Shown one piece after another: positions 43,017 through 51,739 of a stretch of 64,000 nucleotides of DNA. The translations under genes were made by a program, and so were the position numbers. Each line of letters starts with the position of its first letter. Within the stretch, counting starts at the first letter, position 1. The stretch comes from JACDAN01 sp963721345. Lineage in GTDB: Bacteria > Actinomycetota > Thermoleophilia > Gaiellales > Gaiellaceae. Location: contig CAVRIT010000001.1 of assembly GCA_963721345.1 (NCBI GenBank), positions 1,860,001 through 1,924,000 of the forward strand. The letters run 5' to 3'. The notes under the pieces were generated by a model, which made no database searches, had not been told where the DNA came from, and worked only from the letters and a program-made list of their open reading frames with translations.

Positions 43017-45113
43017 GTGGTTGCGGCTTCCACGTCCATTGCTGCGCGCGTCCGCATCGAGGTCACGACGGCCCCGCTGCTGGCGGCGCTCGTCGCGCTG
43101 TCGTTCGGCGTGCGGCTCGTCGTGGGCTGGCTCCGTGCGACACCGAACTACTTCTCGGACGAGTACCTCTACGCGGAGCTCGGGCGATCGCTGCTCGAGA
43201 CGGGCCGGCCGCTCGTCCGCGGTGTGGAGATCACCTTCCCGGCGCTGCTTCAGCCGCTCCTGACTGCGCCGGCCTGGCTCGCGGACGACGTGTGGGTCTC
43301 GTACCGCGTCGTCCAGGCGCTCGGCGCGCTCGCGATGTCTCTGGCCGCCGTCCCGGCGTTCATGCTCGCTCGTCGCGTCGGGCTGAGCCGCCCGCTCGCC
43401 TTCGGCGCCGCCGCCTTCGCCGTCGCGATCCCGGACCTGCTGTTCGCCTCCTGGGTGACCGCTGAGCCGTTCGCCTACCCGCTCTTTCTCGCGGCGATGG
43501 CTGCGGGAGTCGGCGCGCTCGCCCGGCCGACCCATCGTTCCGGTCTCGTCTTCCTTGCCTTCGCCGCCCTGGCGACTTTTGCCCGGATCCAATTCGTCGT
43601 CCTGCCGCTCTGCTTCGTGGCCGCCGTGCTGATCGTCGGTCTGCGGGAGCGTAGGGTGCGGCAGGCGATCCGCGAGCACGCGCTGACCCTGAGTGTGCTG
43701 GCAACGTCGTTCGCGCTTGCCGCGGCAATCGGCTTCCGGCGCCTGCTCGGGCTCTACGACAGCGCGCTGGACGGTCGTGCCGACCCTCTCCAACTCGCTG
43801 AGCGGTTCGGGCTGAACTCGCTCGTCCTCGCCTACTCGTCCGGCTGGATCCTCTTGCCGGGCGCACTCCTCGCCTTCGCACTGGCGCTCGCCAAGCCGCG
43901 GAGCCGCGCCGAGCTCGGCTTCGCCGCCCTGGCCCTTCCGGTGACGGCCGCGCTGCTGCTCGAAGCGTCGCTGGCCGGAGCCGTCGAGCACGCACAGGAG
44001 CGTTACGTCTTCTACGTCCTTCCGCTCGCCGCGGTGGCGTTCTGCCTCTACGCGGCGCGCGGCTGGCCGGCGCGCGTACACCACGCGCTGATCGCCGCCG
44101 CTCTCCTGGCTGCGTCGGCGACGGTGCCGCTCGCGGGCTTCGCGGCGGCCGAGGGGAAAGCGCACTCGCCGCTCCTCCTCGCCGCGTTCCAGGTCGAGCA
44201 GTGGACGGGAAGCCCGGGCAACGGCTCGCTCGTCTTCGCAGCCTCCGCCGCGATCGCGCTCGCCGTCGGCGTCGCGCTCTCGAGGCGCCCGAGGCTGGCC
44301 ACACCCGTCGCGCTCGCGGTGGCGATCGCGGCGTCGGGCGCGATCTGGAGCGTCGCCGCCGTCTTCGACAACCGCAACTCGGCCGCGGTTCGCGCCGCGT
44401 TCCTCCCAGAGGATCCGTCGTGGATCGACCGGCACGGCGTCGACGGAGCAGTGCTCGTGCGCGGCCCCCAGGGGGTGAAGACCGAGGCGCTCGAGCAGCT
44501 CTTCTGGAACCGCTCGGTCGACCGCGTCGCGCTCCTGCCTGGGGCAGACCAGCTCGACCACGTCACCGCGCCGCTGCTCCGCGTCGGTCGTGACGGCACG
44601 CTCCTGCTCGAGGGGCGCGCCATCCGCACGCCCGTCGTCGTCGACGGCTATTCCGGGACGATCCGGCTCGCGGACGCGGAGCTCCTCGCGTCGTCGCCGT
44701 CGTTCTCGCTCTGGCGTCCCCGGACCACCGCTCGGCTCTCGGTGTACCTCGCCGGCCACTACAGCGACGGCTGGCTCGCCGGCGCCGGCCGGCTCTTCCT
44801 CTGGCCCGAGAAGCCGGGGGGTCTCGTGGCTCGGCGCGTCCAGCTGACGCTGACCGCACCCGAGGCATCCCCGATCACGCTGCGGTTCCGGTCTCCGACG
44901 ATGCTTAGCCCCGCCGTCGTCCGCCTCCGGGCAGGCGAGCGGAGGGTCGTGACGTTCCCCGCGTGCTCTCGCGGGCCGTGGAGCCTCAGCTTCGTCTCGG
45001 ACGACCGCGGCTTCCTCGGAGGACGGATCGTCAGCGCACACGCCGGCAAGCCGCGGATCCTCCCGGGCGGCGGGTGCCGGTTCTCCACGCGCGCCGGCGG
45101 GAGCTCGGCGTGA
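43017..45113 (+). CDS. GT-C-like multi-pass membrane glycosyltransferase candidate, copy 1
   Basis: This 698-residue protein has about ten membrane helices in residues 20-470 and a soluble C-terminal domain. The first external loop holds an acidic pair in TPNYFSDEYLYAELGRSL, the position of the catalytic Asp/Glu in GT-C enzymes (ArnT, PMT, PglB-like). These transfer sugars from lipid carriers to proteins or lipids outside the membrane. Position right after the pilins makes pilin glycosylation plausible, but no substrate is shown by sequence. Start is GTG 43017. It overlaps copy 2 by GTGA. Confidence 0.7.
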   Translation: MVAASTSIAARVRIEVTTAPLLAALVALSFGVRLVVGWLRATPNYFSDEYLYAELGRSLLETGRPLVRGVEITFPALLQPLLTAPAWLADDVWVSYRVVQALGALAMSLAAVPAFMLARRVGLSRPLAFGAAAFAVAIPDLLFASWVTAEPFAYPLFLAAMAAGVGALARPTHRSGLVFLAFAALATFARIQFVVLPLCFVAAVLIVGLRERRVRQAIREHALTLSVLATSFALAAAIGFRRLLGLYDSALDGRADPLQLAERFGLNSLVLAYSSGWILLPGALLAFALALAKPRSRAELGFAALALPVTAALLLEASLAGAVEHAQERYVFYVLPLAAVAFCLYAARGWPARVHHALIAAALLAASATVPLAGFAAAEGKAHSPLLLAAFQVEQWTGSPGNGSLVFAASAAIALAVGVALSRRPRLATPVALAVAIAASGAIWSVAAVFDNRNSAAVRAAFLPEDPSWIDRHGVDGAVLVRGPQGVKTEALEQLFWNRSVDRVALLPGADQLDHVTAPLLRVGRDGTLLLEGRAIRTPVVVDGYSGTIRLADAELLASSPSFSLWRPRTTARLSVYLAGHYSDGWLAGAGRLFLWPEKPGGLVARRVQLTLTAPEASPITLRFRSPTMLSPAVVRLRAGERRVVTFPACSRGPWSLSFVSDDRGFLGGRIVSAHAGKPRILPGGGCRFSTRAGGSSA

Positions 45114-47180
45114 GCGTTCCGGCCACCGAGCGTTGGCGGGACGTCGAGATTGTCCTCCGCGAGGTCCCACGCGCCGCCGCCCGTCCTCGTCGCCGGCTGC
45201 TCGCGCTCGTCGCGGTGTTCGCGGTCGGCGCGGTGTACCACTGGTTCCAGTCCCGCGGCCACGTCACGCCGGCGGTCTTCACCGACGAGTTGCTCTTCTC
45301 GGAGCTGGCGCGGAGCTTTGCGGCCGGCGAGGCGTTCGTCGTTCGCGACTTCCCTCTCTTCTTCCCGGCCTTCGTCCCCGCGCTCCTCCAGGCACCGGCA
45401 TGGCTGGCCGGCTCCACGCCGCTCGCCTACGAGCTCGCGAAGACGATCAACACGCTGCTGATGTGCTCGGCGGCGCTGCCGGCCTACTGGCTCGCCCGCT
45501 TCCTGGTTCGGCCCGTCTATGCGCTCGTCGTCGCGGTCGCGACCGTCGCCGGGAGCTGGATGCTCTACCACGGCTTCCTGACCTCGGAGGCTGCCGCCTA
45601 CCCGGTGTTCCTGCTCGCCGTCGCCGTCTGCGTCCGTACGCTGGCGGCGCCGAGTCGCGAGCGCGACCTCGTCGCCCTCGCCGTGCTCGCCCTGGCCGTC
45701 CTCACGAGGGCCCAGTTCGTCGTCCTGCCGCTCGTGTTCGCGGCGTCGATCCTGCTCGTCGGGCGCCCGTTGCGCCGGCATGTCGACGGCGCTCGCCGGC
45801 CTGACCCTCGGCGTTCTCGCCGCAATCGCGGCCGGCACCGGGTCGCTCGGCTTCTACAGCGGCGCGAAGACGCTCGACTACCCCCTCGACGAGACGCTCC
45901 GCTGGACCGTCTGGACGGCAGCCCTGCTGCCGTTCGCCGCCGGGATGCTGGTCGCGCCCGGCGCGCTGCTGGGAATCGTGCTCGGCGCCGCACGCCCGCG
46001 GAGTGCGTACGAGCGCGCGTTCGCAGTGATGACGCTCTTGCTCTTGGTGCTGATGCCCCTGCAGGCCGGGCTGATCGCCTCCGGCGAGTCGCGCAAGCCC
46101 TTCGAACGCTACGTCTTCTACCTCGTCCCGCTCGTCTATGTCGGCTTCTTCGCCCTCGCGGAGCGCGGCTTCGCCGGCCGCAAGCTGCAGGCGGGAACGG
46201 CTCTCGGCTTCGCGGCCCTCGCGCTCGCGATTCCGTTCGCGTCGATCGCGCTCAACCCGTTCTCGTTCGACTCGCCGACGATCTCGGCGGTGGAGACGGT
46301 CGGCCGCTGGACCACGCAGGGCGAGGCCGCGGCGATCTTCGCGGCAGCCGGCGTGCTCGCTGCGCTTCTTGCCGCAGCACTCCAGCGCCGCCCGCTCGTG
46401 CTCGCCCTGGGATCCGCCGCGCTGGCGCTCGTCGTCGGAGCGGTCGCCTACTCGGGCGATCGCCGGATCACGGAGCGCACCCTGTCTGCACTTGCCCCGG
46501 CGCAGCCCGACTGGCTGGAGCGCACCGGGATCGAGCGCGTCGACTTCCTTGCACTCCCAGGCGGCTCGCTGCACTCCGGCTGGGTGCTCGAGAGCTGGAA
46601 CCGGAACGTCGCCCGCAGCTTCCACCTCGACGTGCCGCACGACCAGCTGCCGTACACAGCCGTCGGTCTGAGTCCCGACGGGACGCTCGTCGACACCGCG
46701 GGTCAGCCTGTCGCCGCCGAGCACCTGGTCGTGAACGACGCCGGAACGCAGGCGGCGCTGGATGCCCGCCGCATCGTTCGGCCCCGCGACGGGCTCACCC
46801 TCTACCGCACCGGCGGAAGCGTCCGGTTCCGCTGGATCGCCTTCGGGCTCCAGGCAGACGGCTGGGCGCAGTCGGTCTTCCGGTACCGCGCCTTCCCGGA
46901 GCTCCACCGAGGCGGCTCGTACCGGCTGGTGCTGTCGCTTCCCGCCGGCCGCCCGGGCCGCTCCGTCGAGGTCGAGGCCGGATCTGTCAGCCGCAGTCTG
47001 GAGCTGCGGCCGGGTGCCACCGTGGACGTCCGGATCCCGGTAGCGGGCTACCCGGTCCCGGAGCTCTCGGTGCGCATCGACCGCGCCGACTTCATCGACG
47101 GCGGAAGCAGTCGCCCGAGACTGGTCGGCGCCCGAGTAGAAGCCCTCGAATTTGTGTCAGCAAAAGGGTCAAGAAACTGA
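45110..47180 (+). CDS. GT-C-like membrane glycosyltransferase candidate, copy 2, one frame break
   Basis: This is a paralogue of the gene before it, starting at GTG 45110. The first loop has TPAVFTDELLFSELARSF with the same Asp-Glu pair. After LLVGRPLRR the frame must move by one base at about 45779-45790 to continue as TALAGLTLGVLAAIAAG, with further helices and a C-terminal soluble domain. Without that base the protein has 689 residues, close to the 698 of copy 1. It ends in a 1-nt overlap with pilT2 (TGATG), tying these enzymes to the pilus operon. Confidence 0.68.
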
Positions 47181-48340
47181 TGCAGCCTGCCGATAGCTCG
47201 TCCGAGGGATCCATGCCGGACTCGTACTCCATCGACACGCTGCTCGAGCAGATGGTGGCGCACAACGCCTCCGATCTGCACATCACGGTCGGCTCGCCGC
47301 CGGTTCTGCGCCTGCGCGGACACCTGCACCGGCTCGAGCAGTACCCGAAGCTGTCCGCGGACGACACGCGGGGCCTGCTGTACCGGATCCTCTCGACCGA
47401 GCAGCAGAAGGTGCTCGAGCTCAACCGCCAGATCGACCTCTCGTACTCGATGCCCGGCCTGGCGCGCTTCCGCGTCAACATCTACTCGCAGCGCGAGAGC
47501 CTCGCCGGCGCGTTCCGCCTCATCCCGGCCGAGTTGAAGTCGCTCGAGGAGCTCGGCGTCCCCAAGTCGCTCTACTCGCTGTGCGACAAGCCGCGCGGCC
47601 TGGTGCTGGTCACCGGCCCGACCGGCTCCGGTAAGTCAACGACGCTCGCCGCGCTGATCGACGAGATCAACCGGACCCGCGCCGACCACATCATCACGAT
47701 CGAGGACCCAATCGAGTTCCTCCACAAGCACAAGCACTGCATCGTCAACCAGCGCGAGCTCGGCCCCGACGCACTCAGCTTCGCGGAGGGTCTTCGCGGC
47801 GCGCTCCGCCAGGACCCCGACGTGATCCTCCTCGGCGAGATGCGCGACCTCGAGACGATCTCGACCGCGCTCACCGCCGCCGAGACCGGCCACCTCGTCT
47901 TCGCCACGCTGCACACCCAGGACGCGGCCTCCACGGTCGACCGGCTGATCGACGTGTTCCCGGCGGCCCAGCAGGGGCAGATCCGGGCACAGATCGCCGG
48001 CACGCTGATGGGCGTCGTCACGCAGACGCTGCTGCCGACTGCCGACGGCCAGGGCCGGGTGCCGGCCATCGAGATCCTCTTTCCGGACGACGCGGTCAGG
48101 AACCTGATCCGCCAGCACAAGATCGAGCAGATCTACTCGGTGATGCAAACCGGGACGAAGCGCGGGATGCTGACCCTCGAGCAGTCCCTTGCCGACCTCG
48201 TCCTTCGAGGCGTGGTCAAGGAAGAAGTCGCCCTCTCTCGCTCGTCGCGGCCCGAGCAGCTCGAGGGACTGATCAAGCGGACCGAGGCCGAAACATCCAC
48301 GCCGGCTGCCGCCGGCGGCCTACGCATCGCCGGGAGTTAG
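47180..48340 (+). CDS. pilT: Type IV pilus ATPase PilT, second copy
   Basis: This 386-residue PilT has NASDLHITVGSPPVLRLRG, Walker A GPTGSGKSTT (~147), Asp box ITIEDPIEFLHKH, Walker B PDVILLGEMRDLETI and His box HLVFATLHTQDAAST. It is closer to canonical PilT than the copy at 27231, which has GELRDAETAETA. Two PilT-like ATPases in one system (PilT/PilU style) are common where retraction is tuned. ATG 47180 overlaps the previous stop; ATG 47213 with GAGGGA just upstream is a possible real start. It leads the pilM-pilN-pilO-pilC run. Confidence 0.93.
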   Translation: MQPADSSSEGSMPDSYSIDTLLEQMVAHNASDLHITVGSPPVLRLRGHLHRLEQYPKLSADDTRGLLYRILSTEQQKVLELNRQIDLSYSMPGLARFRVNIYSQRESLAGAFRLIPAELKSLEELGVPKSLYSLCDKPRGLVLVTGPTGSGKSTTLAALIDEINRTRADHIITIEDPIEFLHKHKHCIVNQRELGPDALSFAEGLRGALRQDPDVILLGEMRDLETISTALTAAETGHLVFATLHTQDAASTVDRLIDVFPAAQQGQIRAQIAGTLMGVVTQTLLPTADGQGRVPAIEILFPDDAVRNLIRQHKIEQIYSVMQTGTKRGMLTLEQSLADLVLRGVVKEEVALSRSSRPEQLEGLIKRTEAETSTPAAAGGLRIAGS

Positions 48341-48344
48341 CCAC

Positions 48345-49631
48345 ATGAACCTGCGGCAAGAGATCAAGCTGTCCGACCTGCTCCCGAAGCGGGGCGCGCG
48401 AACCAAGGACGCCAAGGACGCCAAGGACGCCGTCAACGGCCAGCCGGCCGAGCCGAAGTCCGAGCGCAAGCGCCGCTTCTCCCGGAAGCCCAAGGACGCG
48501 GCCGGCTCCGTTGCGCCTGCGCCCAAGGCGGCAAAGGCGCCGAAGCAACCCAAGGCGAAGCGCGAGCGCGGCGGCCGGACGAAGAAGCTCGTCGGCCTGA
48601 AGATCGGCGCGTCGCAGATCGCGGCCGCCAGGGTCGTCAACAACGGCGAGCCGCAGCTCCTCCAGGTCGCGCGCGAGCAGCTCGACAACGAGATCGTCGT
48701 CGGCGGCGAGCTCCGCGAGATCGAGGAGCTGGCGCAGGTGCTGCGCCGGTTCTTCCGCGCGAACAAGCTGCCCCGGACGAACGTCCGGCTCGGCATCTCC
48801 AACAACCGCATCGGCGTCCGGATGTTCGAGATCGCCGGCATCGCCGACCAGAAGCAGCTTGCGAACGCGATCAAGTACCGGGCACAGGAGACGCTGCCGA
48901 TCCCGGTCGAGGAAGCCGTGCTCGACTATCGCATCCTCGGCGAGCGGGTCGACGACGAAGGCGTGCTCCACCGGCGCGTCTTGCTCGTCGTCGCCTACAG
49001 GGATCTGATCGATCGCTACGCGGCGGCGTGCCGGAAGGCGGGATTGCGCCTCGCCGGCATCGACCTCGAGGCGTTCGCGCTGCTTCGCGCGCTCACGCCG
49101 CAGCCGAACGGGAACGCGAGCTCTGCGGTCGTCGTGATCGGCGTCGGCCATGACCGCACGACGTTCGCCGTCTCCGACGGCCAGATGTGTCAGTTCACCC
49201 GCGTGCTCGACTGGGGCGGGCGCTCGCTCGACACTGCGATCGCCAAGACGCTCGACCTGTCGCCCTCCGAGGCACAGCCCATCAAGCTCGCGCTCTCGCT
49301 CTCGGAGCCCTCGATTCCAGCCGGGCTGACCAGCGAGCAGGCAGAGGAGGTTCGTCAGGCCGTGCTCCGGGAGGTTCACGAGTTCGCTCGCGAGCTCGTC
49401 TCCTCGCTCCAGTTCTACCAGTCGCAGCAGGGATCTCTCGGCATCGGCGAGATCGTCCTCACCGGCGGCACCGCGCAGCTTCCCGGCTTCGCCGGCGAGC
49501 TCTCACGGCTCCTCGGCGTGCGGACGCGCGTCGGCGATCCGCTCGGCTACGTCAAGGTCGGAAAGAAGGTCGATCGGGAGCAAGAGCTCGGGTCCCTGAC
49601 TGCGGCGATCGGCCTGGGCATCGATCACTGA
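48345..49631 (+). CDS. pilM: Type IV pilus assembly protein PilM
   Basis: This 428-residue actin-like ATPase has an unusual basic, Lys/Ala-rich N-terminal extension of ~78 residues. The actin fold follows: KKLVGLKIGASQIAAARVVN, then PIPVEEAVLDYRIL, VVIGVGHDRTTFAVSDG and VLTGGTAQLPGFAGELSRLL. PilM sits on the cytoplasmic side and binds the N-terminal tail of PilN. Here the next gene overlaps by one base (TGATG), and that protein begins with the matching MRAVNLLPRDE motif. Confidence 0.93.
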   Translation: MNLRQEIKLSDLLPKRGARTKDAKDAKDAVNGQPAEPKSERKRRFSRKPKDAAGSVAPAPKAAKAPKQPKAKRERGGRTKKLVGLKIGASQIAAARVVNNGEPQLLQVAREQLDNEIVVGGELREIEELAQVLRRFFRANKLPRTNVRLGISNNRIGVRMFEIAGIADQKQLANAIKYRAQETLPIPVEEAVLDYRILGERVDDEGVLHRRVLLVVAYRDLIDRYAAACRKAGLRLAGIDLEAFALLRALTPQPNGNASSAVVVIGVGHDRTTFAVSDGQMCQFTRVLDWGGRSLDTAIAKTLDLSPSEAQPIKLALSLSEPSIPAGLTSEQAEEVRQAVLREVHEFARELVSSLQFYQSQQGSLGIGEIVLTGGTAQLPGFAGELSRLLGVRTRVGDPLGYVKVGKKVDREQELGSLTAAIGLGIDH

Positions 49632-50233
49632 TGCGGGCCGTCAACCTTCTACCTCGCGACGAGAAGCGTCAGCGCAGCCAGCCCGGCGCCGTCCTCCTCA
49701 CCGGCGTACTCGGCAGCGTGCTCGTCGTGGCGCTGCTCTCCGGCGGGTTCCTGATGGCGAGCTCGTCGGCCAGCGACAAACAGGCCGAGGTCGACGCCCT
49801 CCGCATGGAGCTCGCGGCGATTCCGCCTGCGCCGCAGGCGCCGGTCGACTCCAGCGGCCTCGAAACTCAGAAGAGTGAGCGCGTCACGCTCCTCGGCAAG
49901 GCGCTCGGCGCCCGTGTCGCCTGGGACCGCGTCCTGCGCGAGATCTCGCTCGTCCTCCCGGAGGACATCTGGCTCGAGTCGCTGACCGCTAGCGGCTCGG
50001 ACCCGAACTTCGTTCCGACGCCCGGCCAGACCTCGGCTCCCAGCGGCACCTTCTCGATCACCGGTTACTCGTATTCCCATGACGGCGTGGCTCGGCTCCT
50101 GGCCCGGTTGTCCGTGCTTCCGGAGCTCGACCGCCCAACGCTCGGCTCGAGCGTGATCGACAAGTCGAAGGAGCGCGCCGTCGTCAAGTTCACGATCAAC
50201 TCGTCCCTGCAAGGGACGACGGTGTCCTCGTGA
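49631..50233 (+). CDS. pilN: Type IV pilus assembly protein PilN
   Basis: This 200-residue bitopic protein begins MRAVNLLPRDEKRQR, the PilM-binding tail (INLLP consensus), then one membrane helix (~22-42), a short coiled coil (DKQAEVDALRMELAAIP) and a ferredoxin-like periplasmic-type domain (WLESLTASG, FSITGYSYSHDGVARLLARL). With PilO it forms the inner-membrane alignment complex. It overlaps pilO by GTGA. Confidence 0.9.
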   Translation: MRAVNLLPRDEKRQRSQPGAVLLTGVLGSVLVVALLSGGFLMASSSASDKQAEVDALRMELAAIPPAPQAPVDSSGLETQKSERVTLLGKALGARVAWDRVLREISLVLPEDIWLESLTASGSDPNFVPTPGQTSAPSGTFSITGYSYSHDGVARLLARLSVLPELDRPTLGSSVIDKSKERAVVKFTINSSLQGTTVSS

Positions 50234-50913
50234 AGAGTCTCCCGAAGCCCGCGGCGCTCGCGATCGTCGCCGTGACGCTGCTCGTCGTGTCAGCTGCCGG
50301 CTACTTCCTGCTCATCTCGCCGCAGCGCTCGGAGAGCGCCGAACTGGCGCTGCAGGCTGAGGCGTTGCAGACGGAGATCCAGGCGCTCCGAATGGCGAAC
50401 GCACAGGTCCGGACCGTCGAGCCGATCCGGGTGGCCGACCTCTTCCGGGTCAGCAAGGCCATGCCTGACACCGACGACATGCCCGGCGTCCTGCTCGAAC
50501 TCAACCGGATCGCCCGTGAGACGGGCATCAGGTTCGAGTCGATCACCCCGCAGGAGGCGGCCGATGCGGGCGGCTACATGCGCCGGCCGATCGACCTCGT
50601 CTTCGACGGCAACTTCTACGAGCTCTCCGACTTCCTCTTCCGCCTGCGCAGTCTCGTCCGGGTGCGCGGCGGCCAGCTCGAGGCGACCGGCCGGCTCTTC
50701 ACCGTCTCCTCGCTGAACTTCGTCGAGAGCGAGCGCAAGTTCCCGCGAATCAAGGCGACGCTGAGCGTGCATGCCTACGTCTACGGGACCGGCGTTTCGG
50801 TTGCCCCGGCGGCGACCCAGCCGCAGCCCGGCGCGCCTGCCCAGCCTGCCCCGGCCCAGCCGGCGCCGCAGCCCGCCCCAGCGGCCGGCGCGACCGCCGC
50901 AGGAGTGAACTGA
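50230..50913 (+). CDS. pilO: Type IV pilus assembly protein PilO
   Basis: This 227-residue protein starts at GTG 50230. One membrane helix (~9-29, ALAIVAVTLLVVSAAGYFLL) is followed by a coiled coil (ESAELALQAEALQTEIQALR) and a ferredoxin-like domain (LLELNRIARETGIRFESITP, DLVFDGNFYELSDFLFRLR). A Pro/Ala/Gln-rich tail of ~30 residues ends the protein. It partners PilN and overlaps the next gene by one base. Confidence 0.9.
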   Translation: MKSLPKPAALAIVAVTLLVVSAAGYFLLISPQRSESAELALQAEALQTEIQALRMANAQVRTVEPIRVADLFRVSKAMPDTDDMPGVLLELNRIARETGIRFESITPQEAADAGGYMRRPIDLVFDGNFYELSDFLFRLRSLVRVRGGQLEATGRLFTVSSLNFVESERKFPRIKATLSVHAYVYGTGVSVAPAATQPQPGAPAQPAPAQPAPQPAPAAGATAAGVN

Positions 50914-51602
50914 TGGCCAAGAAATTCGACCCCAAGGCGAAAGCACGCAAGCAGAAGATCGTCGCTGCGGTCCTCGGCGTCCTCTTCCTCGGCGTGATGG
51001 CCTACCAGGCCCCGACGATCCTCGGCCTTTTCGGCGGAGGTTCCTCCGAGGTCGCCTCCGAGCCGGCGCCCGCTTCGACTACGCCGATTCCGACTCCGAC
51101 GGGGACCCCGACGCCGGCGGCCGCGCCCGCGCCCGCGGGTGGGGTCGCGCTGATCGACTCCGATCCCGCACCGCAGGCGGCTGTGGGCCAGCTCGTCACC
51201 TTCGACCGATTCGACAGCAAGGATCCCTTCGCTCAGCAGGCGGAGGAGAGCTCCGGGACCGAACCCGCGGCGCCCGGCAAGCCGAAGGGCGAGCCGACGA
51301 TCGGGATCACCGATCCGGAGCCCGCGCCTGCGCCGGCGCCCGCGCCGTCTGCGGTCGGCACGGCGACGATCTCCGTCAACGGCGTCTCGAGCGACATCGG
51401 GCTCGGCGACTCCTTCCCGGAGAGCGATCCGATCTTCAAGCTCGTCTCGCTCACGAGGAGCGTCGCGAAGGTCGGCATCGTCGACGGCACCTACGCCACG
51501 GGTGCCCCCACGATCACCCTGAAGAGGGGCGGCAAGCCCGTAACCCTCATGAACACTGCGGATGGAACCACGTATGTCCTCCGGCTCGTCAGTGTCGGCT
51601 GA
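50913..51602 (+). CDS. PilP-like pilus assembly protein (membrane anchor, Pro-rich linker, small beta domain)
   Basis: This 229-residue protein has an N-terminal basic tail and membrane helix (~20-38, VAAVLGVLFLGVMAYQAPTI), a Pro/Ala/Thr-rich linker and a small beta domain at ~150-229 (ISVNGVSSDIGLGDSFPESD, FKLVSLTRSVAKVGIVDGTY, GKPVTLMNTADGTTYVLRLV). Position after pilO and this layout match PilP, but PilP usually links to the PilQ secretin, which is absent here, and no lipobox is seen. Assignment rests mainly on gene order. Confidence 0.7.
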   Translation: MAKKFDPKAKARKQKIVAAVLGVLFLGVMAYQAPTILGLFGGGSSEVASEPAPASTTPIPTPTGTPTPAAAPAPAGGVALIDSDPAPQAAVGQLVTFDRFDSKDPFAQQAEESSGTEPAAPGKPKGEPTIGITDPEPAPAPAPAPSAVGTATISVNGVSSDIGLGDSFPESDPIFKLVSLTRSVAKVGIVDGTYATGAPTITLKRGGKPVTLMNTADGTTYVLRLVSVG

Positions 51603-51608
51603 GGTGCC

Positions 51609-51739
51609 GCGGAACGGGCTCCGCCCGTTTCGCTCACTGCGGCGGAAAGAGAAGGTAGTGGCGCTCAGCGGCTTGGCCGCGCGCCGCGTCAGCGGCGCCC
51701 GGCTTCATACGATGGCTGAAAGTCGCGAGACTTTCGGCC
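51609..51739 (+). repeat. Three-hairpin structured repeat, copy T (131 nt), overlapping a prepilin start
   Basis: On the plus strand: hairpin 3 (51609-51619 with 51623-51633, 11 bp with one G-T pair, loop TCC), a linker with CTGCGGCGGAAAG and TTGGCCGC, hairpin 2 (51681-51687 with 51692-51698, 7 bp, loop GTCA), CCGGCTTCA, and hairpin 1 (51714-51724 with 51729-51739, 11 bp with one G-T pair, loop GCGA). It has the same layout as copies L and R. Hairpin 1 contains the G of the prepilin ATG at 51712 and encodes its first residues. Confidence 0.78.

Noticed and set aside
44963..48340. One 1125-residue protein ending in PilT
   Set aside because: The frame reads a membrane protein start, then Arg-rich out-of-frame sequence, then pilT; this is a product of the frame break near 45780, not a fusion.
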